DNA from: XYA12-FULL-58-9 sp001798605
Lineage (GTDB): Bacteria > Myxococcota > XYA12-FULL-58-9
Length of the DNA: 27,746 bases
Direction of reading: 5' to 3'
NCBI GenBank assembly: GCA_036736205.1
Contig: DAINMX010000068.1
Location: 1 to 27,746 of the forward strand
The position numbers and the translations under genes are program-made. The notes below the pieces were generated by a model. That model searched no databases. It had not been told where the DNA came from and saw only the letters and a program-made list of their open reading frames with translations. Shown here in pieces: positions 9,101-16,300 of this stretch (position 1 is its first letter; every line of letters starts with the position of its first letter).

Positions 9101-9318
9101 CAATCGACATGGGTGGGCAATCCGCCGAGATGTGGGGACCGATGGCCCGCCCTGTTGCCTTTGGCCTGCTCTTCGCCACAGCCCTCACTCTCATCATGGT
9201 ACCGGTGATGTATTTGCTGCAGGACAACGCCAAGGTCTGGGTACTGCGGACCGTTCATTCCATGTTTGGCGGTGGTACCAAACCGCCAAAACGAGCGCCC
9301 GAGGTCCCCGAGGACTGA
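6148..9318 (+). CDS. RND multidrug-type efflux pump, inner-membrane subunit
   Basis: Proton-driven trimeric exporter of the AcrB/MexB (HAE1) superfamily; 1056 residues is typical. TM1 lies at about 12-30, followed by the first large periplasmic loop (31-335). TM2-6 lie at about 336-485, TM7 near 521-540, the second large loop at 545-855 and TM8-12 at 856-1025. TM4 carries LVDNSIVVVENI with Asp397 and Asn398 where AcrB has two aspartates. TM10 carries VVVNNAIVLID with Asn924 where AcrB has the relay lysine. This pattern occurs in many HAE1-like pumps and implies a modified proton relay. The heavy-metal (CusA) signature is absent. It starts 60 bp after the adaptor gene; the ATG at 6148 follows a weak GAGAG. 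Confidence 0.96.
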   Translation: MIITEYALKFRTTVYVLLVFICIAGSAAYSGLPLEAAPEVKIPIILVHTVYPGVAPADMEKLVTNVLERQLKDLKDVKKMTSASAESVSLVNVEFETGVDLDDAYQKIRDKVDMAKADLPVDANDPRLIEINISEFPIMLVTVSGDYGLDRVKSVGEDIQDQIEQIPGVLGVDITGGLEREIQIRLDPARLEYYALSVNQVVDRIRQEHLTTPAGNIELGSSKYAVRIPGEYKDVSRMEDIIVKADNGNPIKLRDLGRVVDDFKDRETVSRLDGTECVTLRIKKRAGANIVEIADSIKTLLPNIEPTLPAGTQISISQDNSAFVRDRVADLNNTIITGLLLVIGVLFFAMGLRNAFFVAIAIPLSMLISFLVLQGLGVTLNIVVLFALVLALGMLVDNSIVVVENIYRHVSEGSSRARAAYEATKEVAWPIIASTATTVLVFVPLMFWPGIMGDFMWYMPVTVIAVLVSSLFVALVINPVIAADFLRAGDKKLFDDSGEVSGPILRRYKALLEWCLDRPKTMVLASNALLILVIVIYGVLGAGVEFFPRTTPDFAQVSVTAPQGTALEKTDGLLRKVEEIAKAEDNTESIIANVGFDANSFVVIGGGGKTHSGVVDVDFLDRHDRTHTPWDTVENIRKQLGDLAGAEYSIKVEEGGPPTGDPVVVEVSGPEFKQLEEYSREVKNLIATIDGVVDIKDDFEPGKPEIRIEVDRDQAMLRKVNTAMVAGAVRAAVNGIEASVLREKDEEYDITVRYDAPFRDSIDDIRDIRVLGKDDVQIPLRDVANVTTAAGLGSINHIDQARAIQVSSDVTGRSSSEIMIDVARVLSEKLEPKLKSGYRLHYGGESEEQDEAGRFLMKAFMIGIMLMFLLLITQFNSVLRPAVILGSVVMALIGVLIGLLLTRDKFGFIMTGMGIISLAGVVVNNAIVLIDYTDQLKDKFGLKLRDALVRAGVVRFRPVLLTAITTVLGLLPMATGVNIDFTTMSIDMGGQSAEMWGPMARPVAFGLLFATALTLIMVPVMYLLQDNAKVWVLRTVHSMFGGGTKPPKRAPEVPED

Positions 9319-9373
9319 CCGCGATTGACTGAGGTCGACACTGACCCTGATTGACTGATCACGAGGAACTCCC

Positions 9374-10729
9374 ATGACCCTTTTGTTTGCACTTTGGTTG
9401 ATTGCCGCAGATGGACAGACGTCCGAACTATCGAAAGAGTCTGCACGTGCTTCGGGCGCGGCGGTGGCGTTGACCAACCGCGAGCCTGTGACCTTGCAAG
9501 CGGCGCTGCATGCAGCCGCCTCCCACAATCCGACCATGAAGAACATTCGCGAGAGCATCGTTTTGGCGGAGGTTTGGATCCTCAAAGCATGGGCCATCTT
9601 GTTGCCGAACCTCAGCGCCAATGGCTCAATCATTCGCAACAATCAAGAGATCGTCTTTGCCCTGCCCGACATGACGGGCGGCGGTGGCCCACCCCAAGAC
9701 GTGGTGTTTCAGGAGCTTTGGGGCAAAAGCTTCGGCTTCACCGCAACCATGACCGTGTTCAATGCCCGCTCGATTCCGCTGTTGAAGAACGCCTACGACA
9801 ACATCGAAATGACTGAGAACCAAGCCAAACACCAACGCAATGATTTGCTCCTCTCCACAGCCGCAGCTTTTTACCAACTCTATTCGGCCCAGGAACTCGC
9901 CAGGGTCGCCGAAGAAACTCTTCACAACGCCAACGAGTTTCTACGCATGAGCCAGGCGCAAATCCAGGTCGGCCAAGGAACTCAGATCGATCTGCTACGC
10001 GCACAGATCCAAGTGAGGAGTGCCGACAAAGACCTCGCCAATGCCAAGGACGGCATCAAGCTCGCCCGCGCCGCCCTGTCCGCCCTGACCGACATGGAGG
10101 GTGAGTACGCCGCCGCCGAGCCCCCGCGTCCTCTGCCCATCACGGGCAATGTCAATTCTCTTACGAGCCGAGCTCTCACCGATCGCTACGATCTCAAGTC
10201 GGCGCATCTCGGCGAAGAGATCGCCAATCGCAGCGAGATAGAAACCTGGACCAAGTGGTTGCCGGCCTTCGCCGTCACCTACGACTGGAGCTGGAGCTCG
10301 GCCGCAGGTTTCGCCGACCAGAAGGATTCCTGGCGTCTCATCTTCGGCGCCCGTTGGGATCTCTTCGACGGCGGCATGCGCATCGCGGAGATGAGCGAGC
10401 GCACTTCCCTGACCCGCGTTGCCGAGAACAACGCCGCAGAGCTCAGTATCCGAGTATCCCAAGAGGTCGAGCAACGCTTCATCGAGGTTGAAAAGAGTCA
10501 CCGCAACGTCACCCTCGCCGAAGAGCAAGTAGGTCTCGCGGAGGAGACCGCGCGCTTGGTGAACAAACAGTATGAAGTGGGCATGGCCACCAGCCTCGAC
10601 GTCCTCAGCACCAACTCCCAATTGAGCGCCGCTCGCGTCGGCAGAGTCCTCGAAGGCCTGCAACACGACCTTGCCATTCTCTGGCTCAACCGCGCCGTTG
10701 GCGTGTTGCTGATTGGCTCAGATTCATAA
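9374..10729 (+). CDS. TolC-family outer-membrane efflux channel
   Basis: Outer-membrane component of the tripartite pump encoded by the two preceding genes. It has 451 residues with a short signal peptide (hydrophobic residues 3-12). Two repeated OEP halves are seen, about 38-225 and 255-440. Each is made of long amphipathic helices rich in Ala, Gln and Glu, with the family's conserved helix-turn patterns (VGQGTQIDLLRAQ in the first half, VGMATSLDVLSTNSQL in the second). The ATG at 9374 is preceded by GAGGAA. The 55-bp gap after the pump gene contains two copies of GATTGACTGA (9323-9332 and 9349-9358). Its stop lies 15 bp from the stop of the convergent BatA-like gene, with no visible terminator between them. 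Confidence 0.94.
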   Translation: MTLLFALWLIAADGQTSELSKESARASGAAVALTNREPVTLQAALHAAASHNPTMKNIRESIVLAEVWILKAWAILLPNLSANGSIIRNNQEIVFALPDMTGGGGPPQDVVFQELWGKSFGFTATMTVFNARSIPLLKNAYDNIEMTENQAKHQRNDLLLSTAAAFYQLYSAQELARVAEETLHNANEFLRMSQAQIQVGQGTQIDLLRAQIQVRSADKDLANAKDGIKLARAALSALTDMEGEYAAAEPPRPLPITGNVNSLTSRALTDRYDLKSAHLGEEIANRSEIETWTKWLPAFAVTYDWSWSSAAGFADQKDSWRLIFGARWDLFDGGMRIAEMSERTSLTRVAENNAAELSIRVSQEVEQRFIEVEKSHRNVTLAEEQVGLAEETARLVNKQYEVGMATSLDVLSTNSQLSAARVGRVLEGLQHDLAILWLNRAVGVLLIGSDS

Positions 10730-10744
10730 CCGTGGCAGAGATTG

Positions 10745-12895
10745 TCATCCCCGCGAAGCCAACAACGATTCTGCGACGAAGAACATCGCGAGTGCAATAA
10801 GCAAATAGGTTGCAGCACCACGGGCTTCGAACGGATCCTCGCCACCGTCGCTGTCACCGACGCTCACTGCAATACCCGGCCCTTCGCGGTCACCCCCCAT
10901 AGCCTCAGCAATCTGCTCTGTGGATACCGGCAGAAAATCAGACTCGGCAAGGTTGGCATTGACCGCCACATCCAGGGGGAGGACATCCTTCCAGTCGTCG
11001 GACCCCTCGACGATGATCTGGCCGCGATGGACACCCGTGCCGAGGTTCTCCAAACGCACCTGATGCTGTCCCTGCGTGATCGGCACTTCGCGCCTCACGC
11101 CGTTGGGACCTACCCAGGCGACTTTGCGGGCACCGGTGGGGACTGGCTTTTCAATGACGTCACCGACACGAGCCGTACCGGTTGTGAGGACATCGTTTGC
11201 ACGAGCGAGATAACGGACGGCTCGTTGTAGCAACGCAGGAAACACGCTGCGCAATGGTAGATCGCTCCAATCGACATCCAGTGTCGTAGCCGACAACATC
11301 AATCTGCCATCACCAAGCGATCTTTCCACCAAGGCTGGCGCACCATTGTCAAAACGGAGAATGGCCCTGGCGTCGGTTCCGACCCCGGCCGCGAGGTTGA
11401 AATACACCGATGTCCGTGACGCACGCAGGCTCTCTTCCGCAGCCAGGCCAAGTCCCGCGACCACAGGATGTGTCCAATCGATCTCTCCCATCCCCAACGG
11501 TGGAGTGCCTGCGTCTGGGTCTGCCGCCTTGTGCATATCGCGTAGAGGGTGCGCCAAGAGATCCGCAAAGACCTTGTTGGCGCGCTCGAAATGCACTTCA
11601 TCACCAGGGGCTATCAACAGTCCACCACCGGTGTTCACAAAACGACGTAACTCGGCAATGCGGTCATCGGGAAGATCACCCACGTTGGCAAGCAGCACCA
11701 CGTCAATACCTTCGAGCTCGAGCGAAGTCTCAGGCTCGCGCACCTCGTCCACGGTGATAATTCGCAGACGGATGGGCGGATCGCCTTTGGGAATCGCGTT
11801 CATCGCTCTTTCGACAAAGAAGAGCTCATCTTCGTACGGAGTTGTCCGCGCGTCGCCATCTATGGCGAGCACTTCCACACCCGGCGCGACGACTGTGACG
11901 AATGACGCCTGGTCATCGACAGTGTAGCCATCGGCATTATCCGTCCCCAAACGTACCGTGCCAGTAAAAACCCCGGCACCGTCAAACAGTTGCGTCAAGG
12001 TCTTGATGGTGGCACCACGGGCCGGGACCTGAACGTAACCACGCTGCGTCACTCGTTCGTCGATCACGAGCTCGATAACACGGCGCTCGATGGCGTGCCC
12101 GCCCCAGTTGTGCACACTCACCCGCAGTATCCGCTCAGACGGCGTCTCTTGGGAATGCTCCACCACCACCGACTCGACACCGAGATTCTCCAGCGCAACC
12201 GTCCCCTCGCGCTCGGCCGCGTCCACCAATCGCACCTCGGGCGAAGGATCTATTGAGGTCGGGCGCAGATCCGAAAAACCATTTCGAGACAGATCTCCCA
12301 CGATCACCAAGGTCGCACCTGCCGCGTCGTCACCAAGCAGCACCAACACCTTGTCGATGGCGGCTCCAATGTTAGCGACGCCAGCGGGCTCACCAAGTGC
12401 GTCGACGGCCGCACGAACAGCTGCGACATCGAGCGTCGGCGTCGAGAACGGTGACACCACCTCGGCACCCACAAACACGACAGCCACGCTGTCGCCGGGT
12501 CGGACGTGAGAGAGAAGGTCGCTCACTTTGGCCTTGGCAATCTGCATAAGGGGGATTCCATCATGCACGTAGGACATCGATTGAGACGTATCAACAATCA
12601 GGCCGAGATGCCGTGTCGAGGCCTGGGCGGCATTTGCCGGACGTGAAGGCACTGGCCGCGCTACAGCAAGGACCAGGGCGATGACCGCAAGGGTGCGCAA
12701 GAGGAGCAACAGGAACTGCCGCAGCCTCTCACGTCGCGCCAAACGCTTGTTCACCGTTAGCAGAAAATCGAAGGCAGCAAAGCGAATCGTGGGTGCACGC
12801 CGGCGGCCAATCAAGTGAATGATGACGGGCAAGCTCGCACCGACAAGGCCGGCAAGAAGCCAGGGGTGCAACATTGTCCAGGATCCCATCGCCAC
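10745..12895 (-). CDS. BatA-type membrane protein with VWA domain
   Basis: 716 residues. The N-terminus has the double-transmembrane BatA domain (LHPWLLAGLVGASLPVIIHL, then a second helix at about 61-80). It is followed by a von Willebrand A domain (about 96-220) with the metal-site motif D102-T-S104-Q-S106. After that come a beta-rich CARDB-like part (240-330), a glutamine-amidotransferase-like fold (335-560; FVNTGGGLLIAPG) and a C-terminal helix (695-713). Such proteins usually sit with MoxR ATPase and DUF58 genes; none is seen here. The start is uncertain: GTG at 12895 (no ribosome site), ATG at 12889, or ATG at 12874, which best fits family N-termini. Divergent from guaA. Role in the envelope is likely but unspecified. 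Confidence 0.88.
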   Translation of the reverse strand: MAMGSWTMLHPWLLAGLVGASLPVIIHLIGRRRAPTIRFAAFDFLLTVNKRLARRERLRQFLLLLLRTLAVIALVLAVARPVPSRPANAAQASTRHLGLIVDTSQSMSYVHDGIPLMQIAKAKVSDLLSHVRPGDSVAVVFVGAEVVSPFSTPTLDVAAVRAAVDALGEPAGVANIGAAIDKVLVLLGDDAAGATLVIVGDLSRNGFSDLRPTSIDPSPEVRLVDAAEREGTVALENLGVESVVVEHSQETPSERILRVSVHNWGGHAIERRVIELVIDERVTQRGYVQVPARGATIKTLTQLFDGAGVFTGTVRLGTDNADGYTVDDQASFVTVVAPGVEVLAIDGDARTTPYEDELFFVERAMNAIPKGDPPIRLRIITVDEVREPETSLELEGIDVVLLANVGDLPDDRIAELRRFVNTGGGLLIAPGDEVHFERANKVFADLLAHPLRDMHKAADPDAGTPPLGMGEIDWTHPVVAGLGLAAEESLRASRTSVYFNLAAGVGTDARAILRFDNGAPALVERSLGDGRLMLSATTLDVDWSDLPLRSVFPALLQRAVRYLARANDVLTTGTARVGDVIEKPVPTGARKVAWVGPNGVRREVPITQGQHQVRLENLGTGVHRGQIIVEGSDDWKDVLPLDVAVNANLAESDFLPVSTEQIAEAMGGDREGPGIAVSVGDSDGGEDPFEARGAATYLLIALAMFFVAESLLASRG

Positions 12896-12938
12896 AACTT
12901 GCCGATCAACTCAGGTGAGTGCAAGAACTACAGCGTCA

Positions 12939-12979
12939 GTCAAGTCGATTGATGGGATGTTCGGCTCAATCGACCTGAC
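12939..12979. promoter_or_regulatory. Strong dyad symmetry in the batA-like/guaA divergent region
   Basis: Arms GTCAAGTCGATTGA (12939-12952) and TCAATCGACCTGAC (12966-12979) are complementary at 13 of 14 positions, including a perfect 9-bp core, with 13 nt between them. The element lies 44 bp from the farthest possible start of the BatA-like gene and 94 bp before guaA. There is no T-tract after it on either strand, so it is not a simple terminator. It could be an operator for a dimeric regulator of one or both genes, or a leader hairpin. Confidence 0.6.
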
Positions 12980-13072
12980 CACCGCTGCCCTGCAGAGATG
13001 TGAAATGGGTATTGTGTCCCCCTGTTTCCGCGTGCTGTATAGCGTGGCCCCCAAGCGAGGAAGGCGCGAGAC

Positions 13073-14893
13073 ATGAACCACGACACCATTGCGGTCGTTG
13101 ATTTTGGCGGACAGTACGCCCACCTCATTGCCACCAAGGTGAGACGCAACCAGGTGCTCGCAGAGATTCTGCAGCCAGAGGATCCCATCGAGCGCTTCGC
13201 CAAGTACAAGGGCATCATCCTCTCTGGCAGCCCAAGCCTGGTGTCCCGTGGAGAAGACTCGCAGTACACCCACGCGATCTTTGACCTCGACATTCCGATC
13301 TTGGGCCTCTGCTTTGGTCATCAGGAGATAGCCAAATATTACGGCGGCAAGGTGGTCCACGGCGGTCGCCAGTGGGGTCGCGCCAACATGCGCGTCGTCC
13401 GCAAGCACCCCCTGTTTGCTGGTCTCAAAGACGTCGAGCAGGTGTGGATGAGCCACTTCGACTCGGTCGTCGCGATCGGTCCCGGTTTCGAGGAGCTCGG
13501 TTTTACTGAGGGTGGCAGCGACCAAGAGCCCCACCACTTCTCCGCCATCGGTAACGACGAGAAGAAGCGCTATGGGTTCCAGTTCCACGCCGAGGTCGAT
13601 GACACGCCCGGCGGCGACCAGATGCTCAGCAATTTCGTGCGCAACATCTGCGCCTGCGATCCGTCTTGGACCATGGACCGCTACGTCGAAGAACAAATCG
13701 AGAAAATCCGTGAGCAGGTGGGCGAGCAATCGGTCTTCCTGTTGGCCTCTGGCGGCGTCGACTCCACTGTCGCCGCCATCCTCTTCCACCGGGCTTTGGG
13801 TGCTCTGCGCGTCCAACTCTTGCACATTGATAACGGCCTGATGCGCAAAGATGAGAGCCGTAGGGTGGTCCAAAGCTACAAAGAGCTGGGACTTGGCGAC
13901 ACCCTTCATTTCATCGATGCCTCGGATGATTTCCTCGCCGCCCTCGGCAAAGCCATTGAGCCTGAGAAAAAACGCGCCATTATCGGCCAGACGTTCATCG
14001 ATGTTTTTGAGCGCGAAGCCAGACGACTCGGCATCAGCGACCATCTGCTCGGCCAAGGAACCATTTACCCAGACACCATCGAAACAGGTGGCACCAAGCG
14101 CGCCGACACCATCAAGACCCATCACAACCGCGTGCCCATCATCGAAGAGATGATCGCCGCCGGTCGCGTCGTCGAGCCCCTGGCGGAGCTCTACAAGGTT
14201 GAGGTGCGAGAGCTTGGAGAGAAGCTTGGCATTCCCCATCCAATGCTCTGGCGCCACCCCTTCCCAGGACCCGGTCTCGGCGTTCGCCTGCTATGCTCCG
14301 ATGGCAAGCAGGGCAGCGCCATTGCCGCCGAGCTCGCCTGGCGCGTGAAGGCCCACGGTGAAAAGGCGGGCTTCACCGCCCAGGTGCTTCCCATCCGCTC
14401 AGTGGGAGTCAAGGCAGACCTGCGCTCCTATGAAAACCCAGTGCTTCTCACCAGCGAGCTCTCCTTCGCGGCCATCAGCGAAGCAGCCGGTGTCATGCTG
14501 GCAGAGATCGAGGGCATCAACCGGTGTATTTGGAACCTAGCCACCAAGGCGCCGAGCAAGGTCACTTTGCGCACAGCGAACGTCACTCGCGAACGGCTGG
14601 ACCTCTTGCGTGAGGCAGATCACCTGGTCATGGAGGGAATACGCCGCCACGGCATTCATGACGACATCTGGCAGTGCCCGACGGTGTTGGCGCCCCTGTC
14701 ATTTGACGACAAAGGTGACGAGATTGTGATCATCCGTCCTATCCACTCGGAACGGGCTATGACGGCGGTGGCAGCGACATTGCCCCCCCCCCTTCTCAAG
14801 GAACTCAATGAAAGCATCGGAGCGCTGCCGGGCATCTCGGGCATCGCCCTCGACCTGACCTCCAAGCCACCGGGCACCATCGAGTGGGAGTGA
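13073..14893 (+). CDS. guaA: GMP synthase (glutamine-hydrolysing), long eukaryote-like form
   Basis: Makes GMP from XMP, ATP and glutamine. The N-terminal glutamine amidotransferase has the triad Cys80 (GLCFGHQ), His172 and Glu174 (QFHAEV). The ATP pyrophosphatase domain has the P-loop SGGVDS (226-231). The C-terminal part has KTHHN (348-352), RHPFPGPGLGVR and the end DLTSKPPGTIEWE. At 606 residues it is about 80 longer than E. coli GuaA; the extra length lies in the dimerisation domain after residue 405, where human GMPS is also extended, and its C-terminus reads like the human enzyme. GAGGAAGG lies just upstream of the ATG. The usual IMP dehydrogenase gene (guaB) is not adjacent. A run of ten C at 14783-14792 is in frame. 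Confidence 0.96.
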   Translation: MNHDTIAVVDFGGQYAHLIATKVRRNQVLAEILQPEDPIERFAKYKGIILSGSPSLVSRGEDSQYTHAIFDLDIPILGLCFGHQEIAKYYGGKVVHGGRQWGRANMRVVRKHPLFAGLKDVEQVWMSHFDSVVAIGPGFEELGFTEGGSDQEPHHFSAIGNDEKKRYGFQFHAEVDDTPGGDQMLSNFVRNICACDPSWTMDRYVEEQIEKIREQVGEQSVFLLASGGVDSTVAAILFHRALGALRVQLLHIDNGLMRKDESRRVVQSYKELGLGDTLHFIDASDDFLAALGKAIEPEKKRAIIGQTFIDVFEREARRLGISDHLLGQGTIYPDTIETGGTKRADTIKTHHNRVPIIEEMIAAGRVVEPLAELYKVEVRELGEKLGIPHPMLWRHPFPGPGLGVRLLCSDGKQGSAIAAELAWRVKAHGEKAGFTAQVLPIRSVGVKADLRSYENPVLLTSELSFAAISEAAGVMLAEIEGINRCIWNLATKAPSKVTLRTANVTRERLDLLREADHLVMEGIRRHGIHDDIWQCPTVLAPLSFDDKGDEIVIIRPIHSERAMTAVAATLPPPLLKELNESIGALPGISGIALDLTSKPPGTIEWE

Positions 14894-14989
14894 GACGGGG
14901 CTCAATGGAATAAATGGAATATAGGGTGTGTTCTTCGGTCGGTTGTGCCATGTTGTGGCTACCGCCCCTGGGGCCCAAATTCGAAATGA

Positions 14990-15020
14990 TGTTCTCGGGG
15001 TCAATGTACCAGCGAGAACA
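14990..15020 (+). promoter_or_regulatory. Inverted repeat in the leader of the RRM gene
   Basis: TGTTCTCG (14990-14997) and CGAGAACA (15013-15020) are perfectly complementary over 8 bp, with a 15-nt loop that contains a further GGT/ACC pair. The element lies 104 bp upstream of the RRM start codon within a 230-bp gap after guaA. It could fold in the mRNA leader or serve as an operator. There is no T-tract, so termination is unlikely. Confidence 0.45.
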
Positions 15021-15123
15021 GTACAAATCCGCTATGGCCATGGAACGAGCCACACAAGGGTGGACGAGTCAGGCGTAGCGATAAAGTGCCGACAAGAACG
15101 GTGCAGAGAGATACGGGAAGAAG

Positions 15124-15483
15124 ATGTCAAAAAAGCTATTCGTTGGTGGTTTGAGCTGGGACACGTCAGACGATTCACTCCGCCAATCCTTTGAGCGATT
15201 CGGCAGGATCACCGAGGCCAAGGTCATTACAGATCGCGACACGGGCCGTTCACGTGGTTTCGGTTTTGTCACCTTCGAAGATGGGGGCGAGGCTAGCAAA
15301 GCGATCAGCGAGATGGATGGGACCGAACTGGATGGTCGTAACATCAAAGTCAATGAAGCGCAGGACAAGCCCCGCGGCGGTGGCGGCGGTGGACACGGCG
15401 GCGGTGGGGGCGGTGGATACGGCGGCGGTGGCGGCGGTGGACACGGCGGCGGTGGGGGCGGTGGATACGGCGGCAGAAGGTAG
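15124..15483 (+). CDS. RRM RNA-binding protein with glycine-rich tail
   Basis: Small single-RRM protein of the type common in cyanobacteria and some other bacteria and related to plant glycine-rich RNA-binding proteins; members are often cold-induced RNA chaperones. RNP2 is LFVGGL (5-10) and RNP1 is RGFGFVTF (44-51), both with their aromatic RNA-stacking residues. After residue 84 the protein is almost pure glycine, punctuated by His and Tyr at regular spacing (HGGGGGGGY twice), and ends in GGRR. The tail is encoded by a 48-bp tandem duplication. The ATG at 15124 follows GGGAAG. The transcription unit looks monocistronic. RNA targets and cold regulation are family expectations, not shown by the sequence. 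Confidence 0.94.
   Translation: MSKKLFVGGLSWDTSDDSLRQSFERFGRITEAKVITDRDTGRSRGFGFVTFEDGGEASKAISEMDGTELDGRNIKVNEAQDKPRGGGGGGHGGGGGGGYGGGGGGGHGGGGGGGYGGRR
15373..15468 (+). repeat. 48-bp tandem duplication encoding the Gly-rich tail
   Basis: Two 48-bp copies (15373-15420 and 15421-15468) differ at a single base. Each copy is itself two 24-bp halves, one coding for a His-containing and the other for a Tyr-containing glycine block. The period is a multiple of 3, so copy-number change would lengthen or shorten the tail without breaking the frame. Confidence 0.9.
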
Positions 15484-15547
15484 CCACGGAGCTCCTCGGG
15501 TCACTGAAATCAGCTACCGCTCCTGCAGCGCTAAGGCGGCCAACTCA

Positions 15548-16098
15548 CTAATAACTTTTCAGGCTCTTGGATTGTAGGTTTTCGGCGGCCTTGACCTCGA
15601 GGGGCACAATCTGGTCGTCTAGCTGCAGCACAAAGTCTACCTCTGCGCTCGATTGGTCGGCACTCCAGTAAAAGGGCTGACTCCCGAGGCAAGCGAGCAA
15701 CTGCTGCAGCACGAACTGCTCCGTCAGCGCTCCCTTGAATTCCGCGAACAGCTCATTACCGCGCAAAACGGACCCCCACTGTCGACGAGCCACTGGAGCG
15801 CCAGCTCGTACTCTCTGGCACGAGCACCTTGTCGCACCAGGCCATAGACAAACTTCTTGTTCTCTCGCGCCAATTGAGTTGGCAAGCTGCTCCAGAGCGC
15901 TCGGATACGAGGTACGGTCGCATGAGGGGCATGCTTGGAGAAATCTTGTTCGTAGCTCGCTAACAAGTCCAGTTGCACTCTTCTTGCCAACGCATAATCC
16001 TGGCCCGCAAAAAAGACACTCACCGCTTCGGGCATGCCACCTACAATCAGGTATTGTCGCAAAAGATCGATGAGTCTGGTCGCAAAGGTTCGCAGCAT
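15548..16098 (-). pseudogene. Remnant of a DUF4143-type AAA ATPase gene
   Basis: Two minus-strand frames hold consecutive pieces of one protein family. The frame starting at 16098 gives YLIVGGMPEAV, then LLASYEQDFSKHA and ALQWLVDSG. A second frame, entered at a GGGGG run near 15771-15775, gives GNELFAEFKGALTEQ, then AEVDFVLQ and PLEVKAAENLQ before a stop. These are landmarks of the DUF4143 C-terminal half of ATPases with an N-terminal AAA_14 domain. The P-loop ATPase half is absent, about 45-50 residues between the two pieces are missing at the frameshift, and the C-terminal end is cut short. The gene is therefore a decayed fragment. Intact members are often mobile and horizontally spread. 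Its exact borders cannot be fixed. Confidence 0.8.
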
Positions 16099-16300
16099 AG
16101 AGAAATCGTGCCGAACTCACCCACACAGATTTTCACAATGATTCTCACAAGCGCGAGGACTCCTCCAATTCATCCGCAAACAACGCGAGCCGGCAGAACT
16201 CGGTCGCCTAGCAGACCGACCACGGCAGACGGATAGACTTGCAGACTTGGCTCTCAGTCCGCCTTCGCATAAACTCCGGCCCTCGCCAGCGGAGGGAACC

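Noticed and set aside
12911..14257. 448-codon open frame on the minus strand inside guaA
   Set aside because: Exactly antisense to a secure enzyme gene, no recognisable domain and no ribosome site; arises from codon bias.
14928..15194. 88-codon frame between guaA and the RRM gene
   Set aside because: Overlaps the RRM start in another frame, crosses the leader dyad and has no recognisable protein.
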